Origin: Sedimentisphaerales bacterium
Lineage (GTDB): Bacteria > Planctomycetota > Phycisphaerae > Sedimentisphaerales > Anaerobacaceae
Length of the DNA stretch: 64,000 bases
Direction: 5' to 3'
Assembly (NCBI GenBank): GCA_016935195.1
Contig: JAFGRL010000190.1
Coordinates: 1 to 64,000, forward strand
Shown here in pieces: positions 10,165 to 18,856 of the stretch; the first letter of the stretch is position 1, and every line of letters starts with the position of its first letter. Position numbers and translations under genes: made by a program. The notes below the pieces were generated by a model. The model made no database searches. It worked only from the letters and a program-made list of their open reading frames with translations, and was not told the origin of the DNA.

Positions 10165-10179
10165 AGATTTTCCTTTTGT
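10104..10179. repeat. 76-bp direct repeat, copy A
   Basis: Identical to 14780-14855 except for two mismatches, in the same orientation. It contains the 5' end of a glyoxalase II-like gene plus about 15 bp upstream. The two copies bracket the acyltransferase, ceramidase-like, eroded-ORF and MFS block, which suggests that the block was inserted or duplicated by recombination at a gene start. Confidence 0.85.
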
Positions 10180-10205
10180 GGGCGATTTACTTATTCCAAT
10201 TGGAA

Positions 10206-10880
10206 TTAAACATGCCACTCCTCTTCATCCCGCCAGGATTCATCCACCTTGGATCCGAACAAATCCGTCTGCGGAAGCATAAGCTCCGGGAGATTGCCAT
10301 GAGCAAATGTCTTTGGAAGCGGTTGAAACCTTGCCGGAACGCCAACTGCCAAGACATCAGGCGGAACATCTTTTGTAATCACAGCACCCGCTGCCACAAA
10401 CGAGCGAGCCCCAATAGTCACGCCAGGGCAGATGGTCACCCCGCCTCCAATGGTCACATGATTCTCTATTGTTACGCCATCCATCCCTATCCGATGCTCT
10501 GTGCGCTGAGGTTGTTTGTCGTTAAGAATAGTGGTATTCGGACCTATAAATACTAAGTTCCCGATATGGGTACGGCTTGGAATATAAACGTGGGCCATAA
10601 TTTTGACCCCAGAGCCGATGGTCAAATTCCCCTCCAGTGTCACTTTATGATGCACGACCACACGGTTGCCGATCGAGATGCCGCCGCGAAGCAGTGCCAT
10701 GTGTCCGCATGAAAAACGGTTGCCGATGGTCGTGTTAGTATACAGGATAGCGCCGGAGCGAATGATGGCATGAGAACCAATACGCAGCGGTTGAGAATCT
10801 CTTTCAAAGCGATACCCGAGGACAGCTCCATCATCGATTTGCGCATTGGGGCCGATTTCAAACCAAGGTTTTTTATCCAC
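10206..10880 (-). CDS. Hexapeptide-repeat (LbH) acyltransferase
   Basis: A left-handed beta-helix protein with many [LIV]-G-x4 repeats: [66 protein letters not shown]. This fold is typical of sugar or amino-acid O-/N-acetyltransferases of the WbbJ/PglD type. The His of [14 protein letters not shown] is a possible catalytic residue. The acceptor is unknown. I chose GTG at 10880 (224 aa): GGAG lies 8 nt upstream, and the start overlaps the last 8 nt of the preceding hydrolase, suggesting translational coupling. An upstream start at 10928 would overlap that gene by 56 nt. With its neighbour it may act on a lipid or cell-envelope glycan. Confidence 0.82.
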   Translation of the reverse strand: MDKKPWFEIGPNAQIDDGAVLGYRFERDSQPLRIGSHAIIRSGAILYTNTTIGNRFSCGHMALLRGGISIGNRVVVHHKVTLEGNLTIGSGVKIMAHVYIPSRTHIGNLVFIGPNTTILNDKQPQRTEHRIGMDGVTIENHVTIGGGVTICPGVTIGARSFVAAGAVITKDVPPDVLAVGVPARFQPLPKTFAHGNLPELMLPQTDLFGSKVDESWRDEEEWHV

Positions 10881-12492
10881 TTTGTTTCTCCATATAACCC
10901 TGGAGTATCTTGATGGCACGGTCGGCAACTACATCACCGGCCGGCTTGGCAAACGGAGGGCGAAACCGAGTATAACGATAAAATGCGCTCATATATTCCC
11001 GGTCGCCGGTGTTGGCTGAATCCGTTACATAAGCATGTGAGCCATTTACATACCCACAAGGGATGGTCAACGGATACGGCGATTGTGCGCGTATTTGTCG
11101 TCCAATACCCTGAAACGGTTCAAACGGCATCCCGATCACCGCCACATCGCCCAGCCTCAGCACATAAACAGGCACATCAAGTGAGCGCATAATCGTATCT
11201 TGTCTCCCCTGTTCATAAATATCTAATGCCCATTTGTTCCACCCCAAAGGTGTATTGACCAAAGCGCTGCGATATTTGGGAGAAAGCGCACGCGGGAAAT
11301 TCAGTCCGACGCAGGAGAGTGTATCTTCATCACCCGTCTGTGCTCGTCGAATAAAATCCTTCATCTCATTGATTTCAGCTAAAATTAAATCCCTGCCAGG
11401 CAGTGGTGCCAAGGGTATGGCGACTTTTTGCTCCGTATAATCCATACTGTCCAGATGCGACGGCTTGAGGTTAGCCAGCGCATCGATCGCACTTTGTCCC
11501 AACATTTCGCCGAACTTTTGTGCTCGCGACACACCCCCTGCAAACATTTCTTTGGAGTTGACGTCTCCGGCGCATCCCTGCAAAAAAGCAACAGGAATCG
11601 CTTGTCCACCTTTTCCTAAAGCTTGTCCCAGTATATCTGCGGCCACGGAGGGATAATCGCCGAAGATTGTTAATTTCTCAGGACGATAACTTGTAACTGG
11701 ATGGCCGGTAAACTGCAACAGAGCGGCAATCGGCTTTCCATTTTTCCCCTGAAACACTACCACTGGCACTTCACGGTCAATATCACCGTTAAAGTCCTCA
11801 CCGACCAACTTGCGGTCTTCTTCCCGCATAAAGTAAGTCGAGCCGTCCGCACGCCGCCCTTTGCGGTTGTAGGTAATACGCCCCTCTTGGCCTTGCGCCC
11901 AAAGAATCGTGGCTGGTTCAAGGGCGTCGGGCAGCTTGCGAAGATGCTGTCTCAGTGACTCCACAAAGCGTTTGCCAAACGGAAGCAGTTCCATTTTTGG
12001 CGTTTCCTCGTTTTTTTTGCCATACCCTTGGAAGCTCCGGAGCTCTCCCTCGGCAAATCGCGCCACGCTGTGATTATGAGATGAAAACATCAAAATACGG
12101 GAGTCATCAAGCACCAGCATTTTCGCAGCTTCCTTGCGAAGAAAAGGCGCGGTAGTTTGACTATCAATAGAAAAATCTGATGCAACCAGACAAAGCCTTT
12201 GACTGCCATCCTCTATTAGAAGCACGGTAGTCTTAAGTGGCCCAGCAATGTTTTGCACCAACGAACCAGTTTGTCCATATGTTGGCGCCCCCACCTCAAC
12301 TTCAGTTTCAAACCGACAGGCTGCCACTTTCAGTTTCGAGTTGCGTTCCTTTACAACGCTTGCAGCCAAAGCTGTTCCTGTCAATTTATCATAATTGTGC
12401 AATGTTAAACCTATAGCGTTTAATCCTGTGTATTTTAAAAAACTTCGTCGTTTCATTGTGAATCCATTTCTTCTAATAGTAGAATAAACCAT
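10873..12492 (-). CDS. Neutral/alkaline ceramidase-like hydrolase with Tat signal
   Basis: 539 residues. [19 protein letters not shown] is a twin-arginine signal, either at residue 1 (ATG at 12456) or 13 residues in (ATG at 12492, which has the better AAGGAG SD). The mature part resembles the N-terminal domain of neutral/non-lysosomal ceramidases: [11 protein letters not shown] (His cluster for zinc), [15 protein letters not shown] and a GCAGDVN segment ([12 protein letters not shown]). The family hydrolyses ceramide amides; many bacterial relatives have unknown substrates. The usual C-terminal immunoglobulin-like domain seems absent, since the family is normally 650 residues or longer. It overlaps the downstream acyltransferase by 8 nt. 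Periplasmic zinc amidase activity is an inference. Confidence 0.75.
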   Translation of the reverse strand: MVYSTIRRNGFTMKRRSFLKYTGLNAIGLTLHNYDKLTGTALAASVVKERNSKLKVAACRFETEVEVGAPTYGQTGSLVQNIAGPLKTTVLLIEDGSQRLCLVASDFSIDSQTTAPFLRKEAAKMLVLDDSRILMFSSHNHSVARFAEGELRSFQGYGKKNEETPKMELLPFGKRFVESLRQHLRKLPDALEPATILWAQGQEGRITYNRKGRRADGSTYFMREEDRKLVGEDFNGDIDREVPVVVFQGKNGKPIAALLQFTGHPVTSYRPEKLTIFGDYPSVAADILGQALGKGGQAIPVAFLQGCAGDVNSKEMFAGGVSRAQKFGEMLGQSAIDALANLKPSHLDSMDYTEQKVAIPLAPLPGRDLILAEINEMKDFIRRAQTGDEDTLSCVGLNFPRALSPKYRSALVNTPLGWNKWALDIYEQGRQDTIMRSLDVPVYVLRLGDVAVIGMPFEPFQGIGRQIRAQSPYPLTIPCGYVNGSHAYVTDSANTGDREYMSAFYRYTRFRPPFAKPAGDVVADRAIKILQGYMEKQSG

Positions 12493-12665
12493 AGTGACCT
12501 TTCTCCTTTCGACTTCAATATTTTTACATAAATCAACTCAAACAGTCAAGGATTTCCGTTTCTGAGGAGATTTTGTTACATATTTACACCAAAGAACAGA
12601 TTTTTACACCCCGGACTTCTTCCATTTACTGTTTCTGTGCAGACCTTGGCAAAAGGTTCTTTTGA

Positions 12666-13028
12666 GTCTTTATTTTTGGGCTTCAAACGATTTTCGGATG
12701 CTTTTACGTGTGTACACAAGGAACAGAGTTTTTAGCAAACCTTAAAGCTATAGAATTGGAAGCCCTGCAAGAAAAATATTACCTTAACAAGCGGAAACAA
12801 ATAGAACTGTTCGTGGAAAAGCTGCAAGCTATCAAAGATGAGTTTGAAAAACGGGACTTGTCAGACATACCTGATATACCTACTTAGAGACTTTTCGACC
12901 TTTTAGAGAAATAGAGCAAAATTATCGAAGACGAAGCGGTAATTGTAACCTTCCAACAAAAGGCCAAAAGTAGCAGATTAGAGGTTATGCTCGATGAGAT
13001 GAATATATCCATACATCTTAAACAATAA
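12666..13028 (+). pseudogene. Eroded ORF with two internal stops, unassigned
   Basis: One continuous reading frame shows protein-like content: EFLANLKAIELEALQEKYYL, then KQIELFVEKLQAIKDEFEKR, broken by TAG at 12885-12887 and again by TAG at 12912-12914. It continues SKIIEDEAVIVTFQQKAKSS to a TAA at 13026-13028. A further coding-like stretch (SDITKQLSEIIDVERYSYCQ) follows in another frame up to about 13119. The pattern fits a helical protein gene that has picked up nonsense and frameshift changes. No family is recognised. The rest of 12493-13326 shows no other gene. Confidence 0.45.
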
Positions 13029-13326
13029 GATTGTGCACCAAATCCTATCACCAAAATCAGACATTACCAAACAGCTTTCAGAAATAATAGATGTAGAAAG
13101 GTATAGTTACTGTCAATAACCACAAGAATTTTCCATATAATATCGAAATTGTAATTCTACTCTTAGATGGTATATCTTGCCAACAAAACAAAGAGCTCGG
13201 TTTCTGGCTAAATAATCAAAAAATTTTGACACATATCGGTTCTGATTTTCTCTGCCTATAATAAAAATTATACAGGCACTTCTATTAACCTTGCAAAAAA
13301 GCAAATAATGCTTATAAGCGTTTGTC

Positions 13327-14658
13327 GTGAGTTATAAGAAAATACAATCAAGATGGAATAATGTGCCGTTTTCACCGGCAAAATGGCCCTTTTTCTACGG
13401 CTGGGTTGTAGTGTTCGCGTCGGTGATCGGGGCCTTTGCAAGTATTCCGGGCCAGACAATCGGTGTTGGGGTATTCACCGATTTCCTTATTGAGTCGTTG
13501 AAACTGAGCAGAACTCAGCTTTCATCAGCTTATATGGTGGGAACCATAGCATCAAGTCTTCTTTTGCCGTTGGCAGGTTCAATGCTGGACAGATTTGGTG
13601 CACGTTTAATAGGAGTATTAGCAGCAGTGGGGTTGGGAGTGAGCTTGCTCGGATTAGCTCATTGTGATCAGTTGGCAGAGTTGGGCTCTGCTGGTTCGAC
13701 ATTTTTTGTATTTGTGGTGATGGTGATTTGTTTTCTGGCGATTAGATTCTTTGGTCAGGGAATGCTAGGGATGGTCTCACAGGTGATGATAGGTAAGTGG
13801 TTCAACCATCACCGTGGACTGGCATCGGCGATCTTAGGGGTGTTTATAGGGTTTGGTTTTAATGCCGCGCCGAGATTTTTAAATATGCTTGTCAACGTAT
13901 TTGAATGGCACGGTGCATGTCTGGCGCTTGCGGTAATAATAGGTATAGGAATGAGTGTTTTCGCATGGATTTTCTATCGTGATAACCCGGAAGGTTGTGG
14001 GCTGGAAATGGACGGCGATCATGATGAACAATGGCATCGTAAAATGGCCGAGCGAACAGCCGAAACCGTCAAAGAATTCACCCCTTGGGAGGCTATAAAA
14101 GAACCGGCATTCTGGGTTTTTAGTATCGCTATAGGATTGCAAGGACTTTTTATGACGGCGATAACTTTCCATATCACTTCACTGGCATCGGAAGAAGGTC
14201 TTAGCCGATCAGAAGCATACTGGTTGTTTGTTCCTCTGGCAGTTACCAGTGTGTTTGCGACACTTGCAGGTGGCTGGGCCAGTGACCGAATAGGGATGAA
14301 GTGGCTGCTGGTAGTCATGATGATTTTTCAGTCGTTGGCCGCGGTAGGGACATTAACTATTAGTTCGGCAATAGGGCAGATAATGTTTGTCGGGGGTTAT
14401 GGTATTTCCGGCGGCATGTTTATTCCACTGCTTACGGTAGTCTGTCCGAGATTTTTCGGAAGGGAGCATCTGGGCGCGATCAACGGTTTGAACAAGTCTA
14501 TTTTGGTGTTTATGACTGCCGTTGGGCCCGTTATTTATTCTTCTGTTCGAGATTGGAGCGGTAGTTATGATACCATTCTCTGTGGGGCGGCGATTGTACC
14601 ATTTATAGTCCTTATCGCTGGGATCATCGAAGGTGAAAACCCTCAGGAACGTTTTTAA
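13327..14658 (+). CDS. MFS transporter, oxalate/formate antiporter-like (OFA) family
   Basis: 443 residues with about 12 hydrophobic segments. The opening FFYGWVVVFASVIGAFASIP and the motif DRFGARLIG after TM2-3 are typical of the OFA/monocarboxylate branch. A cytoplasmic loop (about 205-250) precedes the second half, which has SDRIGMKWLL as the matching A-like motif. The likely role is proton- or anion-coupled transport of a small organic anion; the substrate is not readable. The start is uncertain: GTG at 13327 has no clear SD, but the first TM begins shortly after it and no ATG precedes it in frame. It is the only intact plus-strand gene in the 10-16 kb stretch and lies between the two 76-bp repeats. 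Confidence 0.85.
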   Translation: MSYKKIQSRWNNVPFSPAKWPFFYGWVVVFASVIGAFASIPGQTIGVGVFTDFLIESLKLSRTQLSSAYMVGTIASSLLLPLAGSMLDRFGARLIGVLAAVGLGVSLLGLAHCDQLAELGSAGSTFFVFVVMVICFLAIRFFGQGMLGMVSQVMIGKWFNHHRGLASAILGVFIGFGFNAAPRFLNMLVNVFEWHGACLALAVIIGIGMSVFAWIFYRDNPEGCGLEMDGDHDEQWHRKMAERTAETVKEFTPWEAIKEPAFWVFSIAIGLQGLFMTAITFHITSLASEEGLSRSEAYWLFVPLAVTSVFATLAGGWASDRIGMKWLLVVMMIFQSLAAVGTLTISSAIGQIMFVGGYGISGGMFIPLLTVVCPRFFGREHLGAINGLNKSILVFMTAVGPVIYSSVRDWSGSYDTILCGAAIVPFIVLIAGIIEGENPQERF

Positions 14659-14720
14659 TATCAAGTCTCTGCAATCACCTTGGCAATCCCCAATGCTGTA
14701 GCGACTGTGGTAGCAAAGTG

Positions 14721-14840
14721 TCATAATCGAGCCTTGTTTTTTGGTTTAGGAAAGGGGTTTGAATGAGTGACGGATATGCCGTAAAGATAAAGGTAAATAT
14801 ATTTATCACCAAGAGCTGGTATTGTGATTACCGATCCCAT
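14721..14840 (-). pseudogene. Truncated glyoxalase II-like 5' fragment, copy B
   Basis: An ATG at 14840 opens MGSV, ITIPALGDKYIYLYLYGIS, then unrelated codons to a TGA at 14721. The first 21 residues equal copy A (10164) except N-to-K. The homology ends abruptly at position 14780, before the VVDPGD motif. It is a fragment, not a gene. The stretch 14659-14940 contains nothing else visible. Confidence 0.65.
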
Positions 14841-14855
14841 AGATTTTCCTTTTGT
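14780..14855. repeat. 76-bp direct repeat, copy B
   Basis: Partner of 10104-10179 (two mismatches, same orientation). Its left border coincides with the point where the glyoxalase II-like similarity of the fragment stops, so it marks a recombination junction. Confidence 0.85.
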
Positions 14856-14940
14856 CACCTTTTTCCCAAAATCCACAAAAAAATTCCCTCAAATCCCAAT
14901 CGTAGCATATCAGACTCAACTCATCCATTTTTGATAAAAG

Positions 14941-15998
14941 CTACCATGACCAAGTCATGTTTATGTTGTCGAGGCAGAAGTCTGCTTTAAGGCTTTTTAT
15001 AGTTAGGCCATCCAAAGCGATATTTTCTTTATCGAAAGACAATGCAACGGGATTTTCGGGATCGCTGTCAGTAGTTACGATATATTTTTCGGTATTAAAG
15101 TTTATTTCTACGAACAGTTTTGTCCACGTATTGTCAGTTATGCTCAAATTTTTCTGCAGCCATTTTCCATTTTCCATAACGTTTAGTCGGCCCTGTGGGT
15201 CAAACATTATCTGCGGATTGCTATCTGCGCCGCTGGCTTTAATTACAAATGCCGAGTCCAGCTTTCTGTATATATCGAGCGATATTTTCACCGTGCCTGA
15301 GGTTATTTTTTCGTCGGGCCAGTCTCTGCCTGAGCGGCGGTATATCTTGAGCGGTATCGAGTCTTTGTCCATATATGCGACTGTGCCGTAGACAAGAGGG
15401 CTTGCCGGGACGTCTATGAGTGCGGGGCCGGTGGCAGTGTCTTCGGTGAAGAAGCTCGCCAGGCCGGGTGAGGTGTTTTTCGAGGCATAATACCTGCCAT
15501 CACCTATTGCGAACCGTTTTTTGTCTGTGTTGAAATCGAGCAGGCCTTTTTCTTCCAAGGGCCTATAGTTTTCAAAGTCCTGCTGAATGAAGCCTATATA
15601 TCCGAAGGCGTTGAGGTTGTACTGGAGCTGACGTTTTCGCTGGTTTTTGGGATATGAACTGTCTCGGTTGACGGAGTCGTAGTATCCATCAACGCCTTCG
15701 ATATATGTTCTTGCCCGGCTGATAAGGGTTACTTTGTCGGCGTTTTCTTTTATGACCTCTCTTATTTTGCTGTACGGAGTAACGCCGACATTTTTGTCAC
15801 CCCATGTAAGGTATCCTTCCTTGCCGAAATCGTAAGCCCCGCAGCCGCCGGCCATCCATGTTCTTAGTATGCGTGTGTCGATGAGGCCTTCTTTAATCCA
15901 TGTTCACCAGTCGTTTTTCAGGTTGCCGAAGGGCGGGCCCCAATAGTCTTCGCTTGAGTCTCAAAGCGTCCTTGCGGGTTTCACCCATTGGGTTCTAC
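14941..15998 (-). pseudogene. Broken glycosidase-like gene (GHL10-type C-terminal part)
   Basis: The intact 3' part (14941-15855) begins MAGGCGAYDFGKEGYLTWGD and ends with beta-rich sequence (about residues 185-304) resembling a carbohydrate-binding or concanavalin-like domain. In-frame upstream sequence continues coding-like content: WIKEGLIDTRILRTW, then TGA where Trp is expected, then DSSEDYWGPPFGNLKNDW. Further up, GETRKDALRL continues in another frame. The phrase DW-x-TWIKEGLID is typical of GHL10/DUF187-type glycosyl hydrolase-like proteins. I read one nonsense codon (about 15900-15902), one frameshift (about 15965) and loss of the N-terminal half. A shorter protein could still be made from 15855. 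The region 15999-16329 shows no gene. Confidence 0.6.
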
Positions 15999-16329
15999 TT
16001 TTTTAATGGCCTAAACTCTATTAAATCTATTCCGCAGGCTCTATACTATCAAATTAGCGTTGGATGCGCTACTTTTATATGGGAAATCCAGGTTAAGAGC
16101 AGTTCGGCCATTCTACAAGCATAGAGTAACTTTAATCGCTATTCTGTGAGGTTCTTCTGGGCTTGCACATTAGGAAATAATTATTTTGACTTTACCGCTA
16201 TTACAGTTATAAAAAATCTACCAGCTACTCAAATAATATTAAGCCAAATAAATCATTAGGCTAAAATATTTTTGACGAGATTGTCCTCGATTAACTCGGG
16301 CAAAGCTGCAGGAATAATATTCTACCGTC

Positions 16330-17448
16330 TCAACTCCGGCCGGCAGCGAGGAATTTGTCGACTTCTTTGCTGATAAATTTTAACCTTTCGCGAATGGGCA
16401 GCTTCTGCGTACAGGTCTCTTCGCATAAGCCGCATTCGGTGCATTTTCGCAGACAATCATCCTGTAGCTCAATCCCCCAGTGAAAGCGTAATCGATTAAT
16501 CATATCCACGGGCTTGCTGTTGAGCATGTGAAAATTGTAGGCGTCCATTAATTTAGGTATTGGTATGCCCTGGGGACAATTGTCGCAGTATTGGCAACAG
16601 GTGCAAAGCTCGCTGAAGGATTTCTGTAAACTGGAACGTATTTTCTGAATAGTCTCAGGCCGAATCGGCTGGAATCCTTCGACCGCACTGATGGCTTCAT
16701 GGAGCTGTCGCTGGTTACTGAGTCCGACAAGAGTAACTGTGATACGTGGGTCGTTGATTAAAAACCTCAAAGCACCCTTGACAACGGTCTCACCCTGATG
16801 GGTCTTTAGGAAACCGAATCGGTTGGGGTGCTGGGGGATAACGCCTCCACCAAGGGGATTCATTACCACAACTGTGCGGTTGAGTCTCTCGGCTGCATCC
16901 AATGCCGCCTCGCGATAGGCAAAGTTCATAGCCGAATAGCCCAGTAAAACCCCCTCGAATGGGTAATCCTGCAGCATTTTCTCGATATCTGTTCCGGTCA
17001 TATGTGTAGAAACACAGATGTGCCTGACCAGGCCTTCGGCTTTCAATTTCTCGAACTCGTCCAGGACGCCTTTGGCCTTTCGAGTCTGGTAAACATCGAA
17101 CGTAATAATACACCAGCAATGGTAAAAATCAATATAGTCGAGATTCATTTTTTTAAGCGAGGTTTCAATATCTCGCCGGATTTCTGTTGATTCGGATTTG
17201 GAACTCTTGGTGGAGACATAAAATGGTTTATGACTTCTGGTCTTGTTCATATGCTTGAAGGCGATACCGAATGACTCTTCAGATTTGTTGTAGCCTGGAG
17301 CGGTGTCGAAATAATTGACACCCTTATCATAGGCAGCTTTAACCAATGCGGCGCAAGTATCAACGTCGTCCAGCTCTTCGAACCTCATCCCGCCAAAACC
17401 TATAGCTGAGACTTTAATATCGGTTGAGCCGTAAGTGCGGTAAATCAT
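16330..17448 (-). CDS. Aldo/keto reductase with C-terminal 4Fe-4S ferredoxin-like domain
   Basis: 372 residues. The TIM-barrel AKR part shows SAIGFGGMRF, NYFDTAPGYNKSEESFG (catalytic Asp and Tyr), a Lys in FYVSTKSSK, and LDYIDFYHCW where the AKR His is expected. The C-terminal 100 residues carry two Cys clusters, CTCCQYCDNCPQGI and CTECGLCEETCTQ, as in the YgcN/PsrA-like iron-sulfur AKR group. It probably reduces a carbonyl substrate with electrons from NAD(P)H or a ferredoxin. The substrate is unknown. The ATG at 17448 is preceded only by a weak GGAT. The gene stands alone, next to the broken glycosidase. Confidence 0.88.
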   Translation of the reverse strand: MIYRTYGSTDIKVSAIGFGGMRFEELDDVDTCAALVKAAYDKGVNYFDTAPGYNKSEESFGIAFKHMNKTRSHKPFYVSTKSSKSESTEIRRDIETSLKKMNLDYIDFYHCWCIITFDVYQTRKAKGVLDEFEKLKAEGLVRHICVSTHMTGTDIEKMLQDYPFEGVLLGYSAMNFAYREAALDAAERLNRTVVVMNPLGGGVIPQHPNRFGFLKTHQGETVVKGALRFLINDPRITVTLVGLSNQRQLHEAISAVEGFQPIRPETIQKIRSSLQKSFSELCTCCQYCDNCPQGIPIPKLMDAYNFHMLNSKPVDMINRLRFHWGIELQDDCLRKCTECGLCEETCTQKLPIRERLKFISKEVDKFLAAGRS

Positions 17449-17785
17449 AATCCAAATCCATATCTACAATAATATTAAGGAGTATATTGACCAGATGCAA
17501 CTAAATCACTGGCCCTTTATAGCAAAACTTGCTCCATTATCTTCAGGAGGTATGTGTGCTGCTATTGGGCAGAGTACCTTACTGTATCTTGTTTTCAGAC
17601 TCACCGATGCAGGGAGGTTCTTTAGTTTCCCCGTGGCACTCTGCTATCTGTTCTGGTGAACATTATTCCGGCTTTTCTTTCAGCTTCTCTGGATGTTGAC
17701 ATTTGTTTTTCACATCGCACATAATAAGCCCCTTAAAATCCTATCATTTGTAATTATTTTACCGAAAGATTCATAAAAGCAAACT

Positions 17786-18553
17786 TTATTCTTTCCTTCT
17801 CGCCATCACCGCACTGAGGCCGAGCAATAAGAGTGTGGATGGTTCGGGTATGGCATAAATAAAGCTGTGGCCATCAGAGACGTCACTGTAGTAACCAACA
17901 AGATTGCTGCCGTCAATGCCCTTTATATTGGTGTGATTCGCCCCAGGCACATCATCAAGAATAATCCAACTCCCATTATTATAAATAAAGTTGTGGTAAC
18001 CAGGGTCGTCACTATAGTTGTCATTATAGTAATAACCAACAAGATTGCTGCCGTCAATGCCAACTATCTGTGTGTAATTTGCCCCAGGCTTATCGATGGT
18101 GGTCCAGGTTGTCCCATAATTATAGAGAAAACCGTGGCTACCACCAGAGGCGTCATTGTAATTGCCAACAAGATTACTACCGTCAATGCCAGTTATATAT
18201 GTTCCAGTCGCCCCAGGTGCATCAAGAATAAGCCAGCCTATTCCATTGTAGAGAAAACCGTGGTCACCAGAGGCGTTCCCATAATCACCAACAATATTGA
18301 TGCTGTCAATGTCATATATCCTTGTCCGAGTCGTTGCCTCTGGCGCATCGAGAGTGGTCCAGTTTGTCCCGTCATAGAGAAAACCGTGATAATTACCAGA
18401 GGTGTTTTTGTAGTAACCAACAAGATTGCTACCGTCAATGCCTTTTATAAATGTGTCAGTCGCCCCAGGTTTGTCGATAGTGGTCCAGGTAGCCATTGCG
18501 TAAGCCGTACTGAACAGCACTATGGCCACCGCAAAAACTGATTTACTTCTCAT
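17786..18553 (-). CDS. PEP-CTERM sorted repeat protein
   Basis: 255 residues from the ATG at 18553, with AGGAGG 7 nt upstream (an adjacent GTG at 18556 is possible). A signal peptide (to about residue 21, ending AMA) is followed by five repeats of about 45 residues of the form IDKPGATDTFIKGIDGSNLV GYY... HGFLYN, like HAF repeats. The end is IPEPSTLLLLGLSAVMARRK: a PEP motif, a hydrophobic helix and a basic tail, the sorting signal for exosortase. The product is expected to be processed by an exosortase and released or anchored at the cell surface. No exosortase lies in the window. Role unknown. The gap 17449-17785 shows only a weak 54-codon frame (17495-17659). Confidence 0.88.
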   Translation of the reverse strand: MRSKSVFAVAIVLFSTAYAMATWTTIDKPGATDTFIKGIDGSNLVGYYKNTSGNYHGFLYDGTNWTTLDAPEATTRTRIYDIDSINIVGDYGNASGDHGFLYNGIGWLILDAPGATGTYITGIDGSNLVGNYNDASGGSHGFLYNYGTTWTTIDKPGANYTQIVGIDGSNLVGYYYNDNYSDDPGYHNFIYNNGSWIILDDVPGANHTNIKGIDGSNLVGYYSDVSDGHSFIYAIPEPSTLLLLGLSAVMARRKE

Positions 18554-18610
18554 CACTCTTCCTCCTCAAAAAAGTCCCCGCGAGAGCCTACGAAAGATAC
18601 GTAAGCGATG

Positions 18611-18624
18611 ACCCCTGTTGCCGG
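18611..18624. repeat. Possible left attachment core (14 bp shared with tRNA-Glu)
   Basis: The 14-bp word ACCCCTGTTGCCGG here is repeated in the same orientation at 22035-22048 inside tRNA-Glu, next to the integrase end. It would bound an element of about 3.4 kb. Against it: the flanking tRNA 3' sequence that a displaced copy should have is missing. Confidence 0.4.
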
Positions 18625-18640
18625 AAGCACCGGCCTTTTT
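18620..18640 (+). terminator. Hairpin with T-run upstream of the PEP-CTERM gene
   Basis: A 5-bp GC stem (18620-18624 pairs with 18630-18634, loop AAGCA) is followed on the plus strand by C then TTTTT. On the plus strand it looks like a terminator. Read on the minus strand it lies in the 5' leader of the PEP-CTERM gene. The rest of 18557-18856 has two further inverted repeats (CCGG-n7-CCGG near 18763, and 18791-18830) but no gene. Confidence 0.35.
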
Positions 18641-18856
18641 GTGATCTATACCAGATTTGGGAGGGAAAATCAATTAAAAACTCTCAAGAGCTATAGAGGA
18701 AAAACTTAACAATTTATCAATTATGCAGTAAAATTGCTTATAAGCTAAAATTGATCGGGACGACCGGCTTGCTACCGGCCAAGTGGCTTGAGCAGCGGCA
18801 AGGTTTTACACCTGTCTTGCCTGCTGCTTGAGCTGACCCGAAAAGGACAGGTGAAA

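Noticed and set aside
15900-16124. 74-codon plus-strand frame near the broken glycosidase
   Set aside because: Antisense to coding-like sequence of the pseudogene; no SD or domain.
17495-17659. 54-codon plus-strand frame with AAGGAG 12 nt upstream
   Set aside because: Spacing too long, no homology recognised and in a gap between minus-strand genes; likely chance.
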